Shown: one piece after another, positions 8,683 to 14,413 of the stretch
Layout of the letters: the number at the start of each line of letters is the position of its first letter
Numbering within the stretch: position 1 is the first letter of the stretch
Assembly (NCBI GenBank): GCA_030377945.1
Contig: JAUCGD010000073.1
Coordinates: 1-14,413, forward strand
Length of the DNA: 14,413 nt
Direction of reading: 5' to 3'
Source of the DNA: Desulfobacterales bacterium HSG17
GTDB lineage: Bacteria > Desulfobacterota > Desulfobacteria > Desulfobacterales > Desulfococcaceae
Program-made: the position numbers and the translations under genes
Notes under the pieces: generated by a model
Told to the model about the DNA's origin: nothing
The model's database searches: none
What the model saw: only the letters and a program-made list of their open reading frames with translations

Positions 8683-8702
8683 CCCGGCAGTAAACTGCCG
8701 GG
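8683..8702. promoter_or_regulatory. GC-rich 8-bp stem-loop in the leader of the kinase-lipid operon
   Basis: CCCGGCAG, TAAA loop, CTGCCGGG: a perfect 8-bp stem in otherwise AT-rich DNA, ending 39 bases before the ATG at 8644. On the minus strand it is not followed by a T-run, so it is not a standard terminator for the UPF0182 gene. On the plus strand it is followed by CTGTTTT. It may act as a leader hairpin, a 3'-end stabiliser or a weak terminator; the role is not decided by sequence. Confidence 0.5.
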
Positions 8703-8746
8703 CTGTTTTCTGTCGTCCCTCTTGGACTTTATTCCCGTGTTTGTTT

Positions 8747-8764
8747 ATTATATAGGAAATTATA
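8747..8764 (-). promoter_or_regulatory. Candidate -10 elements for the kinase-lipid operon
   Basis: Two TATAAT hexamers on the minus strand (8759-8764 and 8747-8752) lie about 100-120 bases before the start at 8644. No good TTGACA-like -35 sequence is found at the right distance, and in AT-rich DNA such hexamers arise by chance. Weak call. Confidence 0.22.
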
Positions 8765-8782
8765 AAACTCATTTTTTTATTT

Positions 8783-8853
8783 AACCACGAATAACACTAA
8801 TTACACGAATATATTATAATTTTTCATTCGTGTTATTTGTGTTATTCGTGGTT
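8783..8853. repeat. Imperfect palindromic repeat, copy 1 (28-base arms, 15-base loop)
   Basis: The left arm at 8783-8810 and right arm at 8826-8853 are inverted copies with 2 mismatches in 28, around an AT-only loop apart from one C. Each arm is built of 9-base units resembling ACACGAATN, the outermost being AACCACGAAT. The right arm covers the last three sense codons (Asn-His-Glu) and the TAA stop of the UPF0182 gene. The RNA could form a long stem on either strand. No target-site duplication or transposase is visible. A second copy lies at 11924-11990. Confidence 0.9.
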
Positions 8854-11508
8854 TTGTTCTTTATTATCCTGGTCTTTTTTTCCCGGTTCCTGATTTTTTT
8901 TAGGCCCGGAAAGACGGTTTTTTATACGTTCGGACCGTTCTTTTAATCTAACTTCCAGTTTTTCTAAAGCTGTTTCAAGAGATGCATCCATAACCACTAT
9001 TTCACCCTGACTGACAATAATCCTTTTTAATTCAGGTATTTTTAGTCTTGATGCTGATCTGAGATAAACAGGCTGAATATATAAAATATTGTTTTCAACA
9101 GGCAGAATAATAGTACGCCCGAATATTACTTCTGAGCCTGCCTGATCCCAAAGTGTCAATTCCTGTGCAATTTCAGTGTCCTGGTTTACCAGGGCATTTA
9201 TCTGGGAAGGTCCGTAAATCTGCTGACCTTTTGGAAAGCTGTAAACCAGTATTTTGCCGTAATTATCTCCATCACATCCCACTATTGTCAGGGCACGGAG
9301 ATTGTCTCTTCCCACAGGACTCATGGGCAGGACTGTTAAAAATTCATGGTTTTCAGGATTAATAAGGTTTAAAGTAAGATGATACGGTTTCATTGAACGA
9401 TTATTCACTTTGGCAAATTTCCAGCTGTCTTCTTCCCTGTAAAATACATCAGGGTTTTTCTGGTGATATTTTGCATATATGTTCATCTGAATATTAAAAA
9501 GAAATTTAGGATAGCGTGTATGCTTTTTCAATTTTTCAGGCATTTCATCCATATTTTTTAACAACCCCGGATAAATGCGTTTATATGCAGCAACAACCGG
9601 ATCTTTTGAATCAGCTATATAATAATTAATATCACCGTTATAGGCATTAACTACAATCTTGACAGAATTCCTGATATAATTAAATTCTATATCCTTGAAT
9701 CTGCTGTCAGCTTTTATATTATTATATTTTTGAGCATTGGGGTAGTTATCAGAATAGGTATATGCATCTATTATCCAGTACAGGCCATTATCTTCAGTTA
9801 CAATATAGGGATCATTATCCAGAAGAAAAAACGGTGTAATTGTATTAATTGCTTTTATTATATTACGCCGGAATAAAATACGGCTTTTTGAGTTGGTTTC
9901 AGATGTAAAGAATATATTCCTGTCTTTAAAATATACAGAGAACAGGATTTTTTTTAATATAGAAGATAGAGGTATCCCGCCCTTTCCTTCATAGTTTAGC
10001 ATAACCTGGGTATCTTCTTTATTATGATCTATTTCTCCCTGGTCATTAGGGGCTATTACATATTCATATTCTCCAAGCCCGTAATAGATTCCCGGTTGAG
10101 TCAGGGAAAAACCATAATCGGATTTTTCAGGAATATCACGAATAAACCATGTTAAAGGTTCATCTCCCCCATGTGCAGCAGGTGTTATGACAACACCGTG
10201 TCCATGAGTATATTGCAGATGAATGTTATTCCAGTTTTTTGCAGATGCAGGAAGATCATCCAGATTCAATTCCCTTGCAGCCAGATATACCTGCTGATAA
10301 ACTCCGTTTACCGTATATCTGTCAACATCAACACTTGGAAATTTATAATATGATCGAATGCTCTGAACCTGGTTATAAACATCGTCAAGCAGTTCACGAT
10401 CCCATACAGGAATGTTATGCAGGTTTGATAATACATCCTGGCTTACCTTAAAGTCGGAACCTGGTGTTATTGAATAATTTCGTGTTTCTACTTCGTTAAT
10501 TCCATATGCATCAAGAGTTGCCTGTATGCTGTTTTTAATAAACGGCCTTTCCCGTTCAGCTTCACTTGGTTTTACAATATATTTTTGAACAGCTTTTGAA
10601 AAAAAGCTTGGATTTCGAAAACTGACACAAACAACAAAAACAGCAGCACAAACAAGGAATACAGCCAGCCCTTTGCGCTTATACAAATAAATAATCCCGG
10701 ACAGGGCGCTTATTAAAAAGGCTGCAATAGTCATCCATATCATGGGAAGGTCAAGACGCATCTCAATAAATCCGGGTCCAAAAAATAAAGGAAGATGAGA
10801 TTCAGTATATAAAAGAGCAGTCCTTTCTAGGAAAAATCCCCATGTCTGCATAATGACAAGTATGAAAAACATAAAGGTCAAATGAACTTTAGCGCCTTTT
10901 GGCAAAGTCTGCTTTTCTTTGTTCAGCATACGGTTTTCAATAAAATACAACAGGGCCAGGGCAAGAAAAAGAAGCAAAAAGATTATCAGCAGTTTACTTT
11001 GCAAAAAATTGTAAATCGGGTAAGAAAAAAGATAATAACTAATATCTTTGCCAAATGCAGGGTCCTTTATTCCTGAGTTTGAACCAAATATATAAAGCAG
11101 GGCTGTCTCCCATTTTTCATAAAAAGGAATGGCAATGGGAATAGACAAAATTAATGAAATCGGCGTATAAATGGTAAGGGAACCGCTTTGGAACATCTTG
11201 AGCAGCCGCTGATATCTTTTCTCTTTTTCCGTATCTTTAGGATTGTATCCCTTGGAGGAAAGCCCTATATGCCGGGATGCAAACCAGAAATTAAGAAAAA
11301 AGAGCAGGAAAAAAGCCAGGAATACTATGATAAAAACCAAGTATTTATAAAACAGCCTTGAAAGATAATATGCTTCAAAATTAAGTGATTTGAACCACCA
11401 TAGATCAACAAAAAAATCAAGAAAAACAAAGTTAAATATTACATAAACAACACTCAGACTGAGAATGGCGGTACTTATGAAAATGAGCCAGCGCTTCCAA
11501 TTCCGCAT
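8842..11508 (-). CDS. UPF0182 family (COG1615) integral membrane protein
   Basis: An 888-residue membrane protein of unknown function. Seven probable transmembrane helices lie at about 7-30, 52-76, 110-130, 168-190, 207-225, 254-275 and 281-298. They are followed by a large, probably extracytoplasmic domain and a very charged Lys/Glu-rich tail from about 855. Family hallmarks are visible: DLWWFKSLNFEAYY near 35, DPAFGKDISYYLF (149-161), KPSEAERERPFIKNSI (313-328) and the later YTHGHGVVITP, HTRYPKFLFNIQMNIY and GPSQINALVNQDTEIAQ segments. Length is close to the usual 900-1000. An AGGAGG site 6 bases upstream fixes the ATG at 11508. The stop codon and last three residues come from a palindromic repeat. 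The gene appears to be transcribed alone, with a likely terminator of the preceding gene between them. Confidence 0.93.
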   Translation of the reverse strand: MRNWKRWLIFISTAILSLSVVYVIFNFVFLDFFVDLWWFKSLNFEAYYLSRLFYKYLVFIIVFLAFFLLFFLNFWFASRHIGLSSKGYNPKDTEKEKRYQRLLKMFQSGSLTIYTPISLILSIPIAIPFYEKWETALLYIFGSNSGIKDPAFGKDISYYLFSYPIYNFLQSKLLIIFLLLFLALALLYFIENRMLNKEKQTLPKGAKVHLTFMFFILVIMQTWGFFLERTALLYTESHLPLFFGPGFIEMRLDLPMIWMTIAAFLISALSGIIYLYKRKGLAVFLVCAAVFVVCVSFRNPSFFSKAVQKYIVKPSEAERERPFIKNSIQATLDAYGINEVETRNYSITPGSDFKVSQDVLSNLHNIPVWDRELLDDVYNQVQSIRSYYKFPSVDVDRYTVNGVYQQVYLAARELNLDDLPASAKNWNNIHLQYTHGHGVVITPAAHGGDEPLTWFIRDIPEKSDYGFSLTQPGIYYGLGEYEYVIAPNDQGEIDHNKEDTQVMLNYEGKGGIPLSSILKKILFSVYFKDRNIFFTSETNSKSRILFRRNIIKAINTITPFFLLDNDPYIVTEDNGLYWIIDAYTYSDNYPNAQKYNNIKADSRFKDIEFNYIRNSVKIVVNAYNGDINYYIADSKDPVVAAYKRIYPGLLKNMDEMPEKLKKHTRYPKFLFNIQMNIYAKYHQKNPDVFYREEDSWKFAKVNNRSMKPYHLTLNLINPENHEFLTVLPMSPVGRDNLRALTIVGCDGDNYGKILVYSFPKGQQIYGPSQINALVNQDTEIAQELTLWDQAGSEVIFGRTIILPVENNILYIQPVYLRSASRLKIPELKRIIVSQGEIVVMDASLETALEKLEVRLKERSERIKNRLSGPKKNQEPGKKDQDNKEQNHE

Positions 11509-11514
11509 TCTGTT

Positions 11515-11520
11515 CCTCCT
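11515..11520 (-). promoter_or_regulatory. Strong ribosome binding site of the UPF0182 gene
   Basis: AGGAGG on the minus strand with a 6-base spacer to the ATG at 11508, one of the two strongest Shine-Dalgarno matches in the window. Confidence 0.75.
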
Positions 11521-11556
11521 TTAGTATATTAAAAAAATTTTATAATAAGTTAGATT

Positions 11557-11593
11557 GAAAAAAGCATTTTCCCAAATTTTCAGGTAAATGCTT
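11557..11593 (-). terminator. Probable intrinsic terminator behind the CooT-like gene
   Basis: Reading the minus strand, AAGCATTT (11586-11593) pairs with AAATGCTT (11562-11569), an 8-bp stem with a 16-base loop, and the stem runs directly into a run of six T. It lies about 100 bases after the stop of the CooT-like gene and before the UPF0182 start. The stem is AT-rich, so strength is uncertain. The rest of 11594-11691 holds nothing recognisable. Confidence 0.45.
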
Positions 11594-11691
11594 CTAAAAT
11601 CAAAATTTAATAATCTTATCAGAGACTTTATGTATTTTCAAGTAAATTTGCAGGTCTTAAGAGGATTGAATGCTAATTAAAACAAATTTAT

Positions 11692-11889
11692 CTATATATT
11701 TAGATACGGCTCAAACACCATTTTTTTTTCACTGTTGTTATAATAGATTAAATCTGCCTTAAAGGTTCTTTCTTCTCCAAAAATATTTGTCAGGTTGATT
11801 TCATGATCTTTACTGACAACCTGATCCACATTTTCAAGTATTATTTCTTCTTTTCCGTTGTTAACTATATAAGCATTAATGTCACACAT
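11692..11889 (-). CDS. CooT family small nickel-binding protein
   Basis: A 65-residue protein starting MCDINAYIVNNGKEE and containing INLTNIFGEERTFKADLIYY, the pattern of the CooT family (Met-Cys start, central LxNIFGE segment). In Rhodospirillum CooT, Cys2 at the N-terminus binds nickel in a homodimer used for carbon monoxide dehydrogenase maturation; Cys2 is present here and is the only cysteine. An AAAGGA site about 7 bases before the ATG at 11889 supports the start. No carbon monoxide dehydrogenase or nickel-insertion gene is in the window, so the client enzyme is unknown. Many anaerobes carry such stand-alone paralogues. Palindromic repeat copy 2 begins 35 bases upstream of its start. 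Confidence 0.82.
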   Translation of the reverse strand: MCDINAYIVNNGKEEIILENVDQVVSKDHEINLTNIFGEERTFKADLIYYNNSEKKMVFEPYLNI

Positions 11890-11923
11890 AATTTGTCCTT
11901 TCCATACTGAATTTATTATTTTT

Positions 11924-11990
11924 AACCACGAATAACACGAATCACACGAATAGAATTAACACATTCGTGTTATTAGTGTGATTCGTGGTT
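11924..11990. repeat. Imperfect palindromic repeat, copy 2 (28-base arms, 11-base loop)
   Basis: The left arm at 11924-11951 and right arm at 11963-11990 pair with 3 mismatches in 28. The three 9-base units per arm (CCACGAATA, ACACGAATC, ACACGAATA in the left arm) are clearest here. It shares the outer AACCACGAAT and most of the arm with copy 1, but the loops differ. It lies in the 138-base gap between the small peptide gene and the CooT-like gene, a position where it could affect transcript ends or read-through. Confidence 0.9.
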
Positions 11991-12027
11991 CCTGTCTTTG
12001 CAGACTGCAAAGCAATTATTTAACCTG

Positions 12028-12165
12028 TCATTTTAAACATGATGCCATATCTTTATCTGCTTTTTTAACTCCATTTGCAAGCCATGCCAAAAGTTTTTGC
12101 AGCCAGCCCTGTCTGTCCATTTTATTTTCAGGCTTATTTTCAGAATTTTTCTTTTCCCTATTCAT
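12028..12165 (-). CDS. 45-residue peptide of unknown function, coupled to the PLP enzyme gene
   Basis: I do not recognise this family with confidence. The product is a 45-residue peptide with three parts: a highly charged, Lys/Glu/Asn-rich N-terminal half (MNREKKNSENKPENKMDRQG); an amphipathic segment WLQKLLAWLANGVKKA at 21-36 with Trp21 and Trp28; and a short tail ending ASCLK with a single Cys43. It has no signal peptide. The ATG at 12165 is chosen because an AAGGAGG lies exactly 6 bases before it; a longer in-frame start at 12216 lacks this and would run deep into the upstream gene. The Shine-Dalgarno sequence overlaps the stop of the aminotransferase gene, so the two are surely cotranscribed. 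It could be a regulatory or partner peptide or a modified-peptide precursor; neither is shown. Confidence 0.68.
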   Translation of the reverse strand: MNREKKNSENKPENKMDRQGWLQKLLAWLANGVKKADKDMASCLK

Positions 12166-12171
12166 AGATAA

Positions 12172-12178
12172 CCTCCTT
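12172..12178 (-). promoter_or_regulatory. Ribosome binding site overlapping a stop codon, fixing the small peptide start
   Basis: AAGGAGG on the minus strand shares bases with the TAA stop (12177-12179) of the upstream PLP enzyme gene, with a 6-base spacer to the ATG at 12165. This is the main reason to accept the 45-residue ORF as a gene. Confidence 0.75.
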
Positions 12179-13346
12179 ATCCGGTTACTGATTTGGAGTA
12201 CATATGGGTTACACATGCCTGTGAAAGTGAACGCACTGCTGAATCAATCTGATGCTCGGAGATATAAATATGGGGTGCAAAACGTATCCTGCTCAGGCGC
12301 TCAGCACAGATAATCTTATCATTATTTAGCTGTGAAACAAGGTTTGCACTTGATATTTCTTTTTTTTCACATACTACAATACCGGTTTTATGTTTTGGAA
12401 ATCTATCTGAATACACTTCAAAACCAATCTGACGCAGACGCTGGGCAAGATAATCTGCCAGATGGAAAATCCTGTTTTGAACCTTTTCAAACCCAATATT
12501 ATTTAAATATTCCAGAGATGCCAGGAAATAAACCCAGTCTGTAAAGCCTGGAGTGGAAATTGTAAAACGGTCTGCATTGGGCTTTAACTCGGTTTTATAA
12601 GGCAGATATTCTTCATCTTTTATAACAGATTCAGTGCCTTTAAAAATCGGCTTCAATTTTTCAAGCTTTTCCCCGGCAATATATAAAACTCCAAGGCCAA
12701 GAGGTCCCATAAGCCATTTCCATGCTGAAAAAGCCATAAAGCCAATGTTCATTTTTTTTACATCAATATCAATCAGGCCCACACCCTGTGCTCCGTCCAC
12801 AACAAATTCAATATTTTTTTCCTTGCAGATATTACCAACTTCTTCAATAGGTAAAGGCATTCCAGTACACCAGTGTACCAGGGAAAGAGATATGACCCGT
12901 GTTTTTTCTGTAATCTTTTGTTTTAATTCATCAAGAAAATTTTCCAGATTTTCACATGCAGGAGTTGTTTTTAATACAATCCCTTTATCCTCCCAATGCT
13001 GCCAGGGATAAATATTGCTTGGATATTCATTTTCCAGGAGTATGATTTCATCTCCTGCCTGTAAATCAAAACCGTGAGAAATATAGTTCATTCCTTCAGA
13101 TGTATTATGTATCAGGCATAATTCATCTGCATGGCAGTTCATAAGCTGACATAATATGTTTTTTATTCCCTGCCTGACCTTATGATAGTTTGCAGCTTCT
13201 GTATATACGCCTTTTTGGGAGTATCCTTTTATAAAATCTGAAACAGCTTTAACAATATGGTTTCCGGCTGGTGTTGTGCCGCAATTGTTAAGCCATATTA
13301 AATGATTATTTACAGGGTAAGCATCCTGTATGGTTTTCCAGAACAT
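12177..13346 (-). CDS. Class V aminotransferase-fold PLP-dependent enzyme (isopenicillin N epimerase/EgtE-like group)
   Basis: A 389-residue cytosolic PLP enzyme of fold type I. NTSEGMN (81-87) is the cofactor phosphate loop, VVDGAQGVGLIDIDV (182-196) supplies Asp184 and Gln187 for the pyridine ring, and Lys210 in AFSAWKWLMGPLGLGVLY is the Schiff-base lysine. The C-terminal IRFAPHIYISEHQID (354-368) matches the RxSPHFYNTEEEID motif of the epimerase/EgtE-like branch, with Arg355 likely gripping a substrate carboxylate. The SufS/NifS catalytic cysteine loop is absent, so a cysteine desulfurase is unlikely; a C-S lyase, epimerase or aminotransferase remains possible. AAAGGAGA about 5 bases before the ATG at 13346 supports the start. 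It is the first gene of a two-gene unit with a 45-residue peptide. Confidence 0.87.
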   Translation of the reverse strand: MFWKTIQDAYPVNNHLIWLNNCGTTPAGNHIVKAVSDFIKGYSQKGVYTEAANYHKVRQGIKNILCQLMNCHADELCLIHNTSEGMNYISHGFDLQAGDEIILLENEYPSNIYPWQHWEDKGIVLKTTPACENLENFLDELKQKITEKTRVISLSLVHWCTGMPLPIEEVGNICKEKNIEFVVDGAQGVGLIDIDVKKMNIGFMAFSAWKWLMGPLGLGVLYIAGEKLEKLKPIFKGTESVIKDEEYLPYKTELKPNADRFTISTPGFTDWVYFLASLEYLNNIGFEKVQNRIFHLADYLAQRLRQIGFEVYSDRFPKHKTGIVVCEKKEISSANLVSQLNNDKIICAERLSRIRFAPHIYISEHQIDSAVRSLSQACVTHMYSKSVTG

Positions 13347-13428
13347 TAGTTCTCCTTTGGTAAAGTCAGTAAAATATTGTCGGAAGTTTCTTACACAGCC
13401 TTCATTTTTTGACTAAAACTATAATCTT

Positions 13429-14370
13429 TCAATTTACCTGTTCAAGCAAGTCTTCAAACTCTTTCAAATTGTTGCACTTACGTGCATTATGGAACATAGC
13501 TTTAAGTATATCAGGATTCTGAAGCGATCTGATTCTTTCCGAAATCCGGGAAGATACCAGGTTGAACCGTTCAATCAGGATATCCATAACGATTTCCCGC
13601 CTTTCCTCCAATATTCCCAGGGTCTTACCTTTCTGAATTCCTATGGCTTCACCTTTTTGAATTCCTATGGCTTCACCTTTTTCCTGAGCTAATTCTAAAA
13701 TATCCAGCATTTTTATATCCTCCCATAATTCATTTAAACGATCTTTATCTATCATCTTGTTAGAAATTATCAGAGCAGCAACCAGCAGTCTTACCGGGAT
13801 TTTATCTTTACGGTAAAGTTCATTTTCGTATCTAAGTATCTCTTCAGCCATAAGACTTCGTTCTTTACCGGTTTCTTTACCATATAGCGGAAGAAATACC
13901 AGCTCAAGCCAGTTATCAAAAATACCTGCATTGATTGCTTCACGGATTTCTCCAAGACGTTTGCGGGCGTCTCTCTTTGTGAAATCAATGATAATAGGTT
14001 TATATTTTCCGCTCCCGGTTTTGATGCTCTTTTTACCCTTGTAAACTTTTCCTGAAGCAAGAATGATATCCTTCACGTCAGGCCATTGTTTTGCCAATTG
14101 AAAATGGTATGAAGCAAATCTGTACATATCGGCTTTTCTTAAGTTTCGCTGTTCTTCAATATGATACACATCCCCGGTGTCATCCTTTACAACAACATCC
14201 ACCCGCCCGGCTTTTACTGAAATTTCAACCGGTTCAAAACCAAAGACTTCCTCAATTCGACCGCTTTTTATTCCCAGTACCTCAAGAGTTTCACCTCGCA
14301 GGGCCTCAGCCATCCATTTTACAATTAAATCGTAATTATGTGCATAATCCCAGCCGCTTTTAATTGTCAC
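13429..14370 (-). CDS. Rpn/PD-(D/E)XK nuclease-family transposase-like protein
   Basis: A 313-residue protein of the Rpn/YhgA-like PD-(D/E)XK superfamily. It begins SGWDYAHNYDLIVKWMAEAL and has the degenerate nuclease core RVDVVV (Asp58) and HIEEQ (Glu72, Gln74 in place of Lys), followed by ASYHFQLAKQWPDVKDIIL. Related Rpn proteins promote recombination in E. coli; activity here is inferred. A C-terminal region of 8-residue repeats (KGEAIGIQ, KGEAIGIQ, KGKTLGIL, 231-254) is followed by a helical tail, a common layout in this family. The start is GTG at 14370, with AGG about 10 bases before it, and fits the usual N-terminus. It stands alone, separated from the PLP gene by 82 bases that hold only that gene's ribosome binding site and nothing else recognisable. 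Confidence 0.85.
   Translation of the reverse strand: MTIKSGWDYAHNYDLIVKWMAEALRGETLEVLGIKSGRIEEVFGFEPVEISVKAGRVDVVVKDDTGDVYHIEEQRNLRKADMYRFASYHFQLAKQWPDVKDIILASGKVYKGKKSIKTGSGKYKPIIIDFTKRDARKRLGEIREAINAGIFDNWLELVFLPLYGKETGKERSLMAEEILRYENELYRKDKIPVRLLVAALIISNKMIDKDRLNELWEDIKMLDILELAQEKGEAIGIQKGEAIGIQKGKTLGILEERREIVMDILIERFNLVSSRISERIRSLQNPDILKAMFHNARKCNNLKEFEDLLEQVN
13627..13674. repeat. In-frame 24-bp tandem repeat inside the Rpn-family gene
   Basis: Two adjacent 24-base units (13627-13650 and 13651-13674) differ at one base, with degenerate partial units on both sides. They encode the 8-residue repeat KGEAIGIQ. The near identity implies recent duplication or slippage; the multiple-of-three unit keeps the frame open. 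Confidence 0.88.
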
Positions 14371-14413
14371 TAAGAATACCTATATACTTTCAAAATTAAT
14401 ATACTTAAGAACT

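Noticed and set aside
8783..8853. CRISPR-like or intrinsic terminator reading of the ACGAAT repeat clusters
   Set aside because: Units are 9 bases without spacers and arranged as inverted arms, which excludes CRISPR. On the minus strand, where the neighbouring genes lie, the stem is followed by A-rich rather than T-rich sequence.
11996..12012. Hairpin CTTTGC-AGACT-GCAAAG as terminator of the PLP-peptide unit
   Set aside because: The stem is only 6 bp and no T-run follows on the minus strand; kept only as a weak structure next to repeat copy 2.
12166..12216. Longer 62-residue version of the small peptide starting at 12216
   Set aside because: The extra residues are the shifted-frame reading of the PLP enzyme's last codons, while a perfect AAGGAGG sits before the internal ATG at 12165.
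11978..12313. 111-residue plus-strand open frame across the small peptide gene
   Set aside because: It is antisense to two supported genes, starts inside the palindromic repeat arm, has no ribosome binding site and shows no recognisable motif.
12177..13346. Cysteine desulfurase (SufS/NifS)
   Set aside because: The conserved catalytic cysteine loop near the C-terminus is absent and the local motif is of the epimerase/EgtE type.
13429..14370. Intact transposable element around the Rpn-family gene
   Set aside because: No terminal inverted repeats or target duplication are visible on the downstream side, and the other side is cut by the window end.

Overview
The window looks like chromosomal DNA of an AT-rich, Gram-negative, probably anaerobic bacterium. 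I favour a sulfate-reducing Desulfobacterota (Desulfobacterales-like) lineage. The reasons are the density of PAS/GAF sensor kinases, a CooT-family nickel protein, a UPF0182 membrane protein, an Rpn-type PD-(D/E)XK protein with short C-terminal repeats, and overall base composition. This placement is inference; there is no rRNA or other taxonomic marker. Nine protein genes are well supported and a tenth, a 45-residue ORF, is likely. No tRNA, rRNA, CRISPR array or intact insertion sequence was seen.

Layout. (1) 22-2805, plus strand: a membrane-bound hybrid histidine kinase with a periplasmic solute-binding sensor domain. Its last 35 bases overlap the converging gene. (2) 8644-2771, minus strand: a tightly packed four-gene operon. 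In order it encodes a soluble PAS-GAF-HisKA_2 sensor kinase, a REC-PAS-HisKA-HATPase-REC hybrid kinase 4 bases later, a 4HBT-fold acyl-CoA thioesterase (GTG start, 11-base overlap), and a single-chain fusion of a FakA-like DhaL kinase with a FakB-like DegV fatty-acid-binding domain (1-base gap). A leader of about 100 bases with an 8-bp GC-rich hairpin precedes it. (3) 11508-8842, minus strand: a large UPF0182 integral membrane protein. (4) 11889-11692, minus strand: a CooT-like small nickel-binding protein with a likely terminator behind it. (5) 13346-12028, minus strand: a class V aminotransferase-fold PLP enzyme without the cysteine-desulfurase cysteine, coupled to a 45-residue peptide gene. 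(6) 14370-13429, minus strand: an Rpn/PD-(D/E)XK family protein with an in-frame 24-bp tandem repeat.

Two copies of one imperfect palindrome (28-base arms built from 9-base units containing ACGAAT) bracket the UPF0182-CooT segment. The copy at 8783-8853 supplies the last three codons and the stop codon of the UPF0182 gene.

The most interesting unit is the four-gene operon. It joins a two-step phosphorelay, with no visible DNA-binding output, to two lipid enzymes: one that releases acyl groups from CoA and one that could bind and phosphorylate fatty acids within one polypeptide. A working hypothesis is a signal-responsive fatty-acid salvage or recycling module. The domain assignments rest on visible motifs; the joint function is inference. 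The second candidate is the PLP enzyme plus small cysteine-ended peptide pair.
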